The notes below the pieces were generated by a model, which made no database searches, was not told where the DNA came from, and saw only the letters and a program-made list of their open reading frames with translations. The position numbers and the translations under genes are program-made. From assembly GCF_900104555.1 (NCBI RefSeq), contig NZ_FNJU01000021.1, forward strand, positions 1-48,757: a stretch of 48,757 bases of DNA, read 5' to 3'. Shown one piece after another: positions 1 through 6,463 of this stretch. This DNA comes from Litchfieldia salsa. Its GTDB lineage: Bacteria; Bacillota; Bacilli; Bacillales; Bacillaceae_L. Positions within the stretch are counted from its first letter, which is position 1. Every line of letters starts with the position of its first letter.

Positions 1-291
1 AATAGTATCCAAATCAACAATTTCATTTTTTTCTATTGCAGAAAATACTCCCCAGATAAAATAAACTTCTTTCATATTTGCAAGTTTGTTAAGGTTTTCT
101 CCTGTTATTAAATAATTATTGCGACAGTGACTACTATCGTCATAAATACGATAATCCATAAAGTAATCGAGGTAGTTATCAGGATAAGACCAGTCTAAAT
201 CGGTTAGCAGCCAATTATATTCTTTTTCAAGACCATTAAAGGAATTCAAAATTTCTTTTAACTCTAAAAAGTCCTCTAAAATAGTGTTCAT
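1..291 (-). CDS. Partial cassette gene, second copy of 48215-48703
   Basis: The first 97 codons of an unrecognised protein; the 3' part is cut by the window edge. The nucleotide sequence is identical over this stretch to the 5' part of the complete gene at 48215-48703. The ATG at 289-291 follows a GAGGTG ribosome site. It is either a duplicate cassette or the same gene seen twice in a circular assembly. An extended -10 (TGTTATTAT, minus strand 322-330) lies about 30 bases upstream of the start. Confidence 0.8.
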   Translation of the reverse strand, partial: MNTILEDFLELKEILNSFNGLEKEYNWLLTDLDWSYPDNYLDYFMDYRIYDDSSHCRNNYLITGENLNKLANMKEVYFIWGVFSAIEKNEIVDLDTI

Positions 292-321
292 TACCTTGCA
301 CCTCAATTTATATTTACCTTT

Positions 322-330
322 ATAATAACA
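322..330 (-). promoter_or_regulatory. Extended -10 promoter element inside a cassette leader
   Basis: Minus-strand TGTTATTAT fits TGN-TATAAT-type extended -10 elements. It sits just gene-proximal of the recombination arm, so the promoter would travel with the cassette. Several other leaders have a comparable element at a similar place. Confidence 0.45.
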
Positions 331-334
331 TTTC

Positions 335-410
335 TTTCTTAAATTAAACTGCTCCTATAACGAAAGAAGCGACTGCTGCTTATTCAGCAATCGCCCCCGT
401 TAGTGGAACA
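335..410 (-). repeat. attC-like cassette site, full
   Basis: Terminal arm near 335-350, box B near 351-365, stem arms 369-378 and 385-394 (10 bp, one mismatch), inner box 395-406. It follows the 3' end of the 418-996 gene. Confidence 0.8.
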
Positions 411-417
411 TAGACAC

Positions 418-996
418 TTACTTTTTACCTTTTTTCTTAAAGTCATCTTTTTTATAAGTAAATGTCCCCTGTATTATCTGGCATAATTCTACTTGGTCAG
501 CTTCCCATAATCTATATGCCTCTTCTCCAACAAAAACTCCACCTATTTTTCCTACCGACAGTTTCCGTATTAAACCTTGTAACATTTTATATACATCTTT
601 TTCAAAAGTTGCTTGTTTAATATTCCCTAAATCATCTTCCCATTGCGTAGTAATAGCAATTCTTCCAGTATCAATTCTGTTATGGGATTGCCTTGATAAT
701 TGTAATTGAATTGCCCTTGAATTTAGGTTATCTAATGGAAAATTTTCTCCACCTTTCGCTAATTTTACGGTTCTCCATTTTACTAAGTGTGTTTCAGTTT
801 TTGGAACAACAAAATAATGAAGGTAATCTATATCAAAACTGCTGTTCAGGGTATGAATGGGTAATTGTTTAAAAATGTCATCAACAGTGTGTTTATATAA
901 AACTAAATCCCCTTCAAAGAGTAGTTGGACCAACTTTTCATTGTCATATTTATCAAAAATAAAACTTGTTGTATTCCCTTTTAAAAAAGAAGCCAT
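418..996 (-). CDS. Hypothetical protein, 192 aa
   Basis: I do not recognise this family. The protein is soluble with no signal peptide or membrane segment, and ends in a very lysine-rich tail. The ATG at 996 is preceded by GGAGG four to five bases upstream. It forms a single-gene cassette: an attC-like element lies 8 bases beyond its stop, and another element separates it from the next gene upstream. By neighbourhood it could be an orphan immunity protein, but no motif shows this. Confidence 0.75.
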   Translation of the reverse strand: MASFLKGNTTSFIFDKYDNEKLVQLLFEGDLVLYKHTVDDIFKQLPIHTLNSSFDIDYLHYFVVPKTETHLVKWRTVKLAKGGENFPLDNLNSRAIQLQLSRQSHNRIDTGRIAITTQWEDDLGNIKQATFEKDVYKMLQGLIRKLSVGKIGGVFVGEEAYRLWEADQVELCQIIQGTFTYKKDDFKKKGKK

Positions 997-1041
997 ATTT
1001 CCTCCAAAACAACAGTTTTTATAAGCTATTTTATCGCTATT

Positions 1042-1077
1042 CTTCTTAAACTAAACTTCTCCTATACTTGAATAAGG
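1042..1077 (-). repeat. attC-like core without hairpin
   Basis: The arm CTTCTTAAACTAA and box CTATACTTGAATAAGG (plus strand) are joined directly, with no stem-loop. This resembles the attI-like sites next to the recombinases and may be a product of recombination between sites. Confidence 0.65.
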
Positions 1078-1097
1078 AAAGCCACTACATAGAATGT

Positions 1098-1580
1098 TTA
1101 TTTTTTTATAATTTGCCATCCTAAATTTTTATTAGATGCTACTTCTCTAAACATGTATATTGGAATGTTTATTTGCTTATCCAAGAGAAGATTATTAATA
1201 ACCTCCTCATCTATTTCCTCTTGTTCACTATGGAAAAGACTCATTACTTTCCCTGCGTTTATTTCTACATAGCCATAATTACCAGTTACTTCGGATAAAA
1301 CGATTCCTATCACTTCGGTTTGTATGTTTACTGAAAGATCTAGAAGAAGTTTATAATCATTTACTTCTTTCGATTCAATGATTGAAATCCAACCTTTACT
1401 TACCTGTGAAACTGCTATTTTTCTATTATTTTCTATCGCTAAGATTGAATCATAAGAATTAGGTATTCCAACATCTGGTTGTGTACCAAAAGTGTCAGGT
1501 AAACTAACCAATCTTTCTTTTATATTATCAATAATATTATCTATCTTCTCCGTTTTAATAAAAGCTAGTTCGACATTCAT
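1098..1580 (-). CDS. Hypothetical protein, 160 aa, immunity-like
   Basis: Unrecognised soluble protein. The region around residues 60-110 (a W-S-I-I-E-S stretch, then V-N-D-Y and an acidic V-T-G-N-Y-G-Y segment) recalls small immunity proteins with SUKH-like folds, but I cannot assign a family. I place the start at the ATG at 1580, which has GAGGAG 7 bases upstream; a TTG at 1628 would give 16 more residues, but it overlaps the neighbouring recombination element and has no ribosome site. Single-gene cassette. Confidence 0.72.
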   Translation of the reverse strand: MNVELAFIKTEKIDNIIDNIKERLVSLPDTFGTQPDVGIPNSYDSILAIENNRKIAVSQVSKGWISIIESKEVNDYKLLLDLSVNIQTEVIGIVLSEVTGNYGYVEINAGKVMSLFHSEQEEIDEEVINNLLLDKQINIPIYMFREVASNKNLGWQIIKK

Positions 1581-1618
1581 CACTAACTCCTCTTTCCTAC
1601 TTTTACTGAATTTTAGAT

Positions 1619-1700
1619 CCTTGTTCAACTATCCTGCCCGTTACTTCAACAAGGAATGCCAGATATCTTTGTTCAGCATTCGCCCTCTTTAGCTTAATAA
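1619..1700 (-). repeat. attC-like cassette site, full
   Basis: Arm 1619-1632, box B 1637-1652, stem arms GAATGCC (1654-1660) and AGCATTC (1675-1681), inner box ending 1700. In gene direction the core reads TTGTTGAAGTA, ten bases, TAGTTGAACAA: an 11-bp inverted repeat with two mismatches, as expected of a tyrosine recombinase core. Confidence 0.82.
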
Positions 1701-1769
1701 AACCTTTAATAAAAAATCTGCTATTTGGCAAAAATGATAATAATATAGCCTTGATAAAGGAGAAACGGA

Positions 1770-2057
1770 ATGCTTTATGAGATTATATCTGGGATACTCC
1801 AAAGTATAGGGCAAGACAGCTCTCTAAATACTGAAAAAATCGATAAGAATATAAAACAACTACGGAAATACGAATGGTTCAATGGGTTATATGAAAGTGA
1901 AACTTACCGACATTTATTCTTCGGCAATAGGAAAGTTAGAAAATACTTACAAAGCAGTCTTACTGCAAAAAAAATGATGAGAAATCAGGAAGCACAAGAA
2001 AAGTTTAAACAATTACTTGATAAGCAAGAAAAAGATTATCAAAACGCCTTAAAATAG
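1770..2057 (+). CDS. Hypothetical protein, 95 aa, reverse-oriented cassette gene
   Basis: Small soluble, highly charged, helical protein with a lysine-rich C-terminal half; not recognised. The ATG follows AAAGGAGAAACGGA. It is the only plus-strand gene in array 1 and brings its own rho-independent terminator directly after the stop. A full attC-like site lies on its 5' side and only a degenerate inner box on its 3' side, so it appears to have entered in reverse or to have been captured inside another cassette. Confidence 0.72.
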   Translation: MLYEIISGILQSIGQDSSLNTEKIDKNIKQLRKYEWFNGLYESETYRHLFFGNRKVRKYLQSSLTAKKMMRNQEAQEKFKQLLDKQEKDYQNALK

Positions 2058-2080
2058 ACCTTAACATTGGGTCTTTTTTA
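2056..2080 (+). terminator. Rho-independent terminator
   Basis: AGACC (2056-2060) and GGTCT (2070-2074) form a short stem followed by a T tract, directly after the stop of the plus-strand gene. Confidence 0.65.
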
Positions 2081-2093
2081 TGTACTTACGTTT

Positions 2094-2120
2094 TTTAATC
2101 GCCCATAAATAGTACAAGAG
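2094..2120 (-). repeat. Degenerate attC-like inner box
   Basis: The box-like CGCCCATAAATAGTACAAG (plus strand) marks the 3' end of the 2153-2611 cassette. No outer arm is present; it may have been separated from its arm by the plus-strand insertion. Confidence 0.4.
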
Positions 2121-2152
2121 TATCTCAGTTTCTTCTAAATGAAAATAATATC

Positions 2153-2611
2153 CTAAATAATAGCGTCTCTGTTTATTAAGGTAATTGTTGGTGGTTCAGT
2201 AGCAACTACGTCTACAATGTGGTTTAGTGCAGTAATACCATAGTGCTTAAAAGGTCCAGGATAATCATCTGATGCAATTGTACTTACATTAATAAAATCC
2301 AAATATCTTGAGCGTTTATAAATACGGAATGCCTTCCCTTCATAAACTTCATAATCATCCATTATGGAGAAACTTTCGTTTGTTATGGAATATCGAATAT
2401 ACCAATTGAACTCAAAACGGAGAATAGGGAGAGAGTTGTCAATATCAATAGAGTGAGTGTCTTCAATAATATTATCTCCAATTCTAATATCTTCAGATGT
2501 TTCGTTTATTCTACAACGTTCTATTGTTAGAATTAAACTGTTATCCTCAGGCTCGTATATTGAGGTCAAATATATATATCCTTGGTAAGTAAGCAATTCA
2601 GAGTATTTCAC
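2153..2611 (-). CDS. Hypothetical protein, 152 aa
   Basis: Unrecognised soluble protein with a predicted beta-rich character and several aromatic residues in the middle (F-E-F-N-W-Y around residue 70). No signal peptide. Translation starts at GTG with GGAGGG six bases upstream. The cassette position suggests an accessory or immunity-type role, without direct evidence. Confidence 0.72.
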   Translation of the reverse strand: MKYSELLTYQGYIYLTSIYEPEDNSLILTIERCRINETSEDIRIGDNIIEDTHSIDIDNSLPILRFEFNWYIRYSITNESFSIMDDYEVYEGKAFRIYKRSRYLDFINVSTIASDDYPGPFKHYGITALNHIVDVVATEPPTITLINRDAII

Positions 2612-2688
2612 ATAGCACCCTCCAAAACCATTGAAAATCTTATTTCTTTATATTACTCCAATAATACTGTATTAATCAGATGTTAATT

Positions 2689-2764
2689 CTTGTTCAAAAA
2701 ACCTGCTCCAATAGTGAAATGAGCGTTTCTGCTTGTTCCAGAAACGCACCCGTTACTTCAATAA
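2689..2764 (-). repeat. attC-like cassette site, full
   Basis: Arm 2689-2702, box B 2706-2719, perfect stem GCGTTTCTG/CAGAAACGC within 2722-2748, inner box CCCGTTACTTCAATAA ending 2764. The inner box also encodes the last codons and stop of the 2753-2938 gene. Confidence 0.82.
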
Positions 2765-2938
2765 CTCAATATCATTCTTGCTCACTGTTAATAAGTCTAA
2801 TGTTTTACCCTGAGTATCTACAAATTCAACTTCAACTTCCTCTTCATTGTGAATTATCAGGATAGTTCCCAGTGTTCCAATATCAATATTAGGCGATAAT
2901 GTTTTGAGACTCTTTATCACATCAAATTCTTTAAACAT
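2753..2938 (-). CDS. DUF4926-like small protein, 61 aa
   Basis: Short beta-rich protein of the DUF4926 type: an early F-D-V-I-K segment, a central G-T-L-G-T-I-L turn and an acidic E-V-E-F-V-D strand. A second cassette (17208-17393) has the same layout. The gene starts 2 bases after the stop of 2941-3237, so the two form one cotranscribed two-gene cassette. The stop codon TAA and the final L-L-K codons lie inside the attC-like inner box. DUF4926 proteins are often encoded near toxin-immunity loci; function here is not shown. Confidence 0.72.
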   Translation of the reverse strand: MFKEFDVIKSLKTLSPNIDIGTLGTILIIHNEEEVEVEFVDTQGKTLDLLTVSKNDIELLK

Positions 2939-2940
2939 TT

Positions 2941-3237
2941 TTAATCTCCTTCAGCACCCACAACAAACTTCTTAATATCATTCTTAATAATCCCTGTTAA
3001 TTCTTCTGTTTTAAATCCACCTGAATACGCTTCTATATCCTCATAGCAATTGTTTTTTGCTTCGTCTAATGTTTTAGCATATTCAAGAAAATAACCATAA
3101 TTGTCAGCTTTCGAAAGGGAATAGTATCCACCTTTGAACTCGAAATTTTCTCTACCATTGATGACTACTTTATTAAAATTTAGTTCTGTAAAATATTGAT
3201 TTATTTCCTTAATTACTACGTCAATATCCTCACTCAT
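2941..3237 (-). CDS. Hypothetical protein, 98 aa
   Basis: Unrecognised small acidic protein with alternating strands and helices (a F-E-F-K-G-G-Y-Y segment near residue 28, then a helix rich in acidic residues). I use the ATG at 3237, nine bases after AAGG; an in-frame TTG at 3246 abuts the AAGG and is less likely. It is the upstream gene of a two-gene cassette with the DUF4926-like gene. Size and context suit an immunity protein; this is inference. Confidence 0.68.
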   Translation of the reverse strand: MSEDIDVVIKEINQYFTELNFNKVVINGRENFEFKGGYYSLSKADNYGYFLEYAKTLDEAKNNCYEDIEAYSGGFKTEELTGIIKNDIKKFVVGAEGD

Positions 3238-3248
3238 ATTTATCAACC

Positions 3249-3285
3249 TTCTTTCAATATCTGCCTCGTTAGTTTAAGTGAAAAC
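3249..3285 (-). repeat. attC-like core without hairpin, TTCACAA variant
   Basis: Arm CTTCTTTCAATAT joined to a CGTTAGTTTAAGTG box (plus strand), followed by the extension ending CTTCACAA. It belongs to a subfamily whose box is followed by a conserved TTCACAA about 12-14 bases later. Confidence 0.6.
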
Positions 3286-3428
3286 CTTCACAATATCATA
3301 AATCTTTATACTAAAATCATACCAGAAGATAACGAATTATTGTTCATATTTTCCACAATTATGGTAATCGTAATTGCGCAGTATTAGTCTACTGTGCAGC
3401 AAACGATCCCTGTTGTAAATGATCGGTC

Positions 3429-3475
3429 TTGTTCAACTAAAGCCCCGTTTGTTTAAGTACAATGGTTCACAATTT
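3429..3475 (-). repeat. attC-like core without hairpin, TTCACAA variant
   Basis: Arm CTTGTTCAACTAA, box GCCCCGTTTGTTTAAGTAC, then GGTTCACAATTTC (plus strand). This is the same extended variant as at 15420-15452 and 44165-44200. Confidence 0.65.
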
Positions 3476-3511
3476 CATAATGCTTAAGTTTACTTGCTAC
3501 TAATTCAGAAA

Positions 3512-3547
3512 GGAATAGTTATCTATATTATCCAAGATAACTATTCC
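3512..3547. other. Perfect 13-bp inverted repeat
   Basis: GGAATAGTTATCT and AGATAACTATTCC with a 10-base loop. It has no T tract, so a simple terminator is not supported. It sits between two cassette boundaries and may be the stem of a decayed site or of a small RNA. Confidence 0.5.
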
Positions 3548-3639
3548 CAATATAAGAAGTATAGTTGTACTGCTCCTTTTCCTAAATTGTCAGATCTAAA
3601 AACAAGTACTATTTGTTCGTGATAACTTAGTGAGCTGCT

Positions 3640-3696
3640 TAAATAAGCGTTAACTCTTAAAATAAGCGTTAATCCTTCTTAGATCATCACTCACCT
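3640..3696 (-). repeat. attC-like site, hairpin plus degenerate inner box
   Basis: GCGTTAATCC-TTCTT-AGATCATCAC hairpin at 3665-3690, preceded by a partial duplicate of GCGTTAA at 3647-3653. It terminates the barstar cassette. The outer arm is not clear. Confidence 0.5.
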
Positions 3697-3987
3697 TTAT
3701 CTAAACAAGAATTTCCTTTTCTCGTCAGAATATTCTCCATTAAAATCAGTAAGACATTCTATTAAAGTATTGGCATCAGAAGGTAATTTTTCTTCTAGAT
3801 TAGACCAGCCAATAAATTGTATATTCATTGGTAGATCAATAAGACCTGTTATTGCATCCCAAAAAGCATTCCAGTTCTCACCATAGAAATCAGGAAGTTC
3901 AAGGGATTCTTTTAATAATAAATGTAATTCTTTTGATGTTTTAATACTTGATACATCAATCGTTAACATCGTTTGTTCGCCACTCAA
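3697..3987 (-). CDS. Barstar-family protein (ribonuclease inhibitor)
   Basis: Barstar family: the segment L-P-D-F-Y-G-E-N-W-N-A-F-W-D near residues 30-45 is the hallmark helix-loop that binds the active site of barnase-type RNases. At 96 aa it has the usual length. It is expected to act as a cytoplasmic immunity protein. No barnase-like toxin gene is present in the window, so it is an orphan inhibitor. I chose the TTG at 3987, five bases after GAGGTG; a GTG at 3996 overlaps that ribosome site. Single-gene cassette. Confidence 0.88.
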   Translation of the reverse strand: MSGEQTMLTIDVSSIKTSKELHLLLKESLELPDFYGENWNAFWDAITGLIDLPMNIQFIGWSNLEEKLPSDANTLIECLTDFNGEYSDEKRKFLFR

Positions 3988-4010
3988 ATTAAACACCTCA
4001 ATAAGAATAA

Positions 4011-4031
4011 TGCACCCTTTAGTTGAATATG
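4011..4031 (-). repeat. attC-like inner box only
   Basis: GCACCCTTTAGTTGAATATG (plus strand) matches the inner box; the stem-loop and outer arm are missing. It marks the 3' end of the 4044-4379 cassette. Confidence 0.5.
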
Positions 4032-4043
4032 AAACATAAATTT

Positions 4044-4379
4044 TTAGTGCCTATTCTTTGGCTTATTCCAATATTTCAGACCTTCCATTGCTCTTTCTAA
4101 GTCATCCATATCGTCATCTCCAAGTGTATTATCAAACTTTTGTGATAATATCATTCTAATTTTCGCAAGTCTTTGCGTTACTTTCCAATCATCAATGAAA
4201 TGTGTTGTTTCGGAGAAATATTCACGTTCTTTTTCTTTATCCAATTTTCCATTGTCGTCAATAAATTCGGCATAGTACGAACCTTGCTTATGCAATGACC
4301 TTAATATAATCTCAACTTCTTTAAGAACCTCGATTATTTCTTCACCAGAATATGTTAGCCTTTTATTATTTTCTAACAT
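4044..4379 (-). CDS. Hypothetical protein, 111 aa
   Basis: Unrecognised, mainly helical, charged soluble protein with an acidic D-D-D-M-D-D stretch near the C-terminus. The ATG at 4379 has AAAGGAG eight bases upstream and is preferred; a TTG at 4436 would add 19 residues but has no ribosome site. Single-gene cassette between the barstar gene and a nucleotidyltransferase. Confidence 0.68.
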   Translation of the reverse strand: MLENNKRLTYSGEEIIEVLKEVEIILRSLHKQGSYYAEFIDDNGKLDKEKEREYFSETTHFIDDWKVTQRLAKIRMILSQKFDNTLGDDDMDDLERAMEGLKYWNKPKNRH

Positions 4380-4420
4380 CCTTAATTCTCCTTTAATTTG
4401 TTGGTACCGACTTTTTTTCT

Positions 4421-4489
4421 CCTTATATTCTGCCAATCTTGAAGGACAGCATTACCGTGTTGTCGTAATCGCTCCCGTTAGTTACACAA
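4421..4489 (-). repeat. attC-like cassette site
   Basis: Degenerate arm and box B at 4421-4446, stem AGCATTAC/GTAATCGCT at 4448-4473 with one bulge, inner box GCTCCCGTTAGTTACACAAC. The inner box contains the TAA stop of the 4478-5296 gene. Confidence 0.62.
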
Positions 4490-5296
4490 CTCCGTTAACT
4501 CTTCATTCCAAACTTCTTTTAATGTATTTCTAAATAACAGGTCAAGTTCCATTGTTGGATCAGGAATATCTAAGTTTAATCCTTTTGTATAAGCCTCTAA
4601 ATGCTCTATTTCCTTGTTTATATATTCGTTAATAATATCAACCTTTGGTTCAAGATTTAACTCTTCACCTGCTATTTTACGCTTCAATAACGTAGAAACA
4701 GACTCTTTTAATTCTCCTGGTTCCAATATATCTTCTAGTAATGCTTGAAATTCCATTGGTGGGATAGCATTATATTTCTCAATCCATTTAGCAGCTAATA
4801 TTGGCCGAAGTACATAAAAGTATTTTTTTATTCTTACTTCATTTCCTTGAAGATACTCACGGAAATTTCCCTTTGCCATGTTCAAATAATGATATAGGCA
4901 AGAAGTGGGTGAAAATATATTTTTATCTAGTTCTCTCATTCTCTCTATTGTTGAATATGATTGGTAATAAACAATACTTGATTTAAGCCATTCTAATAGA
5001 GGGGTATTTGACTTTCTAAATAGCCTAAGTGCCTTTGTTAACTCCCATCCACTAAGGTCTAATAATGGATCCATCGGAATTGATATATGATCCCTAGTTG
5101 GTATTTCTATAACATCTCTTTTTTGATCAATTGATAGATACCAGTTAGGTTTATGGATATATATAAACCTAACATCATAATCACTATCTTTAGATGGGAA
5201 TCCCCATGCTCTACTTCCTGATTCACAAGCGAATAATATTTTAACATCGTTATCTTGTTCTATTTGTTTTATTACTTCATTAATGTGTTCTCTCAT
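4478..5296 (-). CDS. RlaP-type (YcgL-like) nucleotidyltransferase
   Basis: Nucleotidyltransferase-superfamily protein resembling B. subtilis YcgL and the RlaP family (predicted nucleotidyltransferases associated with RNA ligases). The N-terminal G-S-R-A-W-G-F (residues 27-33) followed by D-S-D-Y-D-V-R (37-43) is the canonical G-S plus D-x-D metal-binding motif, and a long helical C-terminal region follows. At 272 aa it is close to the family norm. The nucleotide-transfer substrate is unknown. It is the largest single-gene cassette of array 1 and takes its stop codon from the attC-like inner box. The ATG at 5296 is preceded by GGAGG. Confidence 0.85.
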   Translation of the reverse strand: MREHINEVIKQIEQDNDVKILFACESGSRAWGFPSKDSDYDVRFIYIHKPNWYLSIDQKRDVIEIPTRDHISIPMDPLLDLSGWELTKALRLFRKSNTPLLEWLKSSIVYYQSYSTIERMRELDKNIFSPTSCLYHYLNMAKGNFREYLQGNEVRIKKYFYVLRPILAAKWIEKYNAIPPMEFQALLEDILEPGELKESVSTLLKRKIAGEELNLEPKVDIINEYINKEIEHLEAYTKGLNLDIPDPTMELDLLFRNTLKEVWNEELTELCN

Positions 5297-5369
5297 ATTA
5301 ATACCTCCATCCGATTAACCAAAACCAAACCATGTTACATTCCTAAACATACTACATCTAGATTTATTC

Positions 5370-5448
5370 TATTTCTATCATTCATTACCCTTTTTACATA
5401 GCAAAAAAGCGTATCATTTTAGATACGCACCCCTTTAGCTGAATAGGA
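5370..5448 (-). repeat. attC-like cassette site
   Basis: Perfect stem GCGTATC/GATACGC (5409-5415 with 5422-5428) and inner box ACCCCTTTAGCTGAATAGG. The outer arm and box B (5370-5401) are degenerate. Between 5297 and 5370 nothing else is recognised. Confidence 0.65.
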
Positions 5449-5457
5449 ACTCAACGT

Positions 5458-5838
5458 TTAACCTTGTGGTAAAGCTTCATATTTAAGCCATTCACCACCT
5501 ATATTCACAATGAGAAAATCGTTACCGATACCAAGAGAAGTAGCATATATCTCAGTACCAATTGAGAGGATCGTTGCCATTCCATTTTGAAAAGTTTCTC
5601 CTGGTGAATATTGTTCCTGTATTTCTCCAATTTTTTCTTCAGCGGTTTTTTCAACATCACCATTTGATGAAACTTTCTCATAAACACTGTCATTAAACAT
5701 AAATATATCTGCATTTTCGTTGTTCTCAACAATTTCATCCGCAATACCTTGGGCTTCAGTCAACACTTTTTCTTCTCCTGTGTTACAGCCAACTATCACT
5801 ATCATCGAAATACAGACAAGTAATAAAATTTTTTTCAA
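5458..5838 (-). CDS. Small lipoprotein, 126 aa
   Basis: Membrane-anchored lipoprotein: a short hydrophobic signal ending I-V-I-V-G-C with the lipobox cysteine at residue 18, then an acidic exported domain of about 105 residues. Family not recognised. It starts at TTG with a GGGGGG ribosome site five bases upstream. Single-gene cassette. A role in envelope defence or toxin neutralisation at the surface would fit the array but is speculative. Confidence 0.78.
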   Translation of the reverse strand: MKKILLLVCISMIVIVGCNTGEEKVLTEAQGIADEIVENNENADIFMFNDSVYEKVSSNGDVEKTAEEKIGEIQEQYSPGETFQNGMATILSIGTEIYATSLGIGNDFLIVNIGGEWLKYEALPQG

Positions 5839-5883
5839 AATAGCCCCCCTTTCTTTTATAGACGGTAATTCCTATCAAAGGTT

Positions 5884-5961
5884 TCTTCTTCTACAAGCCT
5901 GATTCGTTAGTAAAAAAGGTGACTGTCCCTATTTCGCAATCGCAACCCTTTAGCATAATAA
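5884..5961 (-). repeat. attC-like cassette site, full
   Basis: Arm CTTCTTCTACAAG, box GATTCGTTAGTAAAAAAG, imperfect stem GTGACTG/CAATCGC, inner box AACCCTTTAGCATAATAAG (plus strand). Confidence 0.72.
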
Positions 5962-5964
5962 GAG

Positions 5965-6261
5965 TCAATCTTGTTCCCATCTTAAAAAAGCCCAAAATTG
6001 CAACATTTCCATTTTTAAAGGCTGTGTATGATTTAAATATTCTTCATTAACAACCTTAATTACGGGAAAATCAGCTATTACCTCGGTACAGGCGATACTT
6101 AATAATTCTTTTTCTTCCTCAGTTGGTTCCCCATCAAAATAACCTTTCCAGTACAACGTTTCGTTATCTAATGCTACTGTTAGTCCTCTTAATCTGTTGG
6201 GTATTGAACCTAAAAGGGAGTAATGGCAACTAATAATCATATCATTTATTGCTGAAACCAT
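5965..6261 (-). CDS. Hypothetical immunity-type protein, 98 aa
   Basis: The sequence carries the pattern of a common small Firmicutes family: an N-terminal helix with L-L-G and N-x-L-R-G-L-T-V, then F-D-G-E-P-T-E-E-E, then T-E-V-I-A-D-F-P. I associate this pattern with contact-dependent-inhibition type immunity proteins but am not sure of the family name. The ATG at 6261 is preceded by GAGG. Single-gene cassette, with a good extended -10 (TGCTATAAT) in the leader. Confidence 0.68.
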   Translation of the reverse strand: MVSAINDMIISCHYSLLGSIPNRLRGLTVALDNETLYWKGYFDGEPTEEEKELLSIACTEVIADFPVIKVVNEEYLNHTQPLKMEMLQFWAFLRWEQD

Positions 6262-6297
6262 AATAAAAACCTCTATTTAACAATTGATCCTCAATAA

Positions 6298-6306
6298 ATT
6301 ATAGCA
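6298..6306 (-). promoter_or_regulatory. Extended -10 promoter element inside a cassette leader
   Basis: Minus-strand TGCTATAAT is a perfect extended -10, placed between the recombination arm and the start of the 5965-6261 gene. No convincing -35 is present. Confidence 0.55.
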
Positions 6307-6308
6307 TT

Positions 6309-6425
6309 TCAAATTCAAGTAACCTGACCCTTTACTTCAATAAAGAAAGGTACTAATCCTGCTTGGATCGTGCCAATTCTTATTCCATATTCGCCCCCAA
6401 TAGTTTAAGTGTAATAATTCACAAG
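6309..6425 (-). repeat. attC-like cassette site, long variant
   Basis: Arm and box B 6309-6344, stem GGTACTAATCC/GGATCGTGCC, then an additional stretch with CGCCCCCAATAGTTTAAGTG and TTCACAA. It may be a fusion of two elements. Confidence 0.62.
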
Positions 6426-6463
6426 TAAAAGAAGGAACTTTTATGTTTTATTAAATCTTCAAT

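Larger units (their letters stand above)
1..345. repeat. Terminal direct repeat, copy 1
   Basis: Bases 1-345 match 48413-48757 with a single difference (T at 335, G at 48747). The match starts inside a gene and stops at the window edge, right where an attC-like element begins. Confidence 0.95.
3286..3646. other. Non-coding cassette stretch with conserved hairpins
   Basis: No credible gene in 3286-3646. It holds a hairpin GCGCAGTA/TACTGTGC (3376-3397) followed by GCAGCAAA, found again at 40932-40953 in a similar setting. A second recombination core follows at 3429-3475, then a perfect 13-bp stem (3512-3524 with 3535-3547). This looks like one or two non-coding cassettes. Confidence 0.5.

Noticed and set aside
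3196-3387. Plus-strand open frame of 63 codons
   Set aside because: It overlaps the start of a real minus-strand gene and a recombination core, with no ribosome site.
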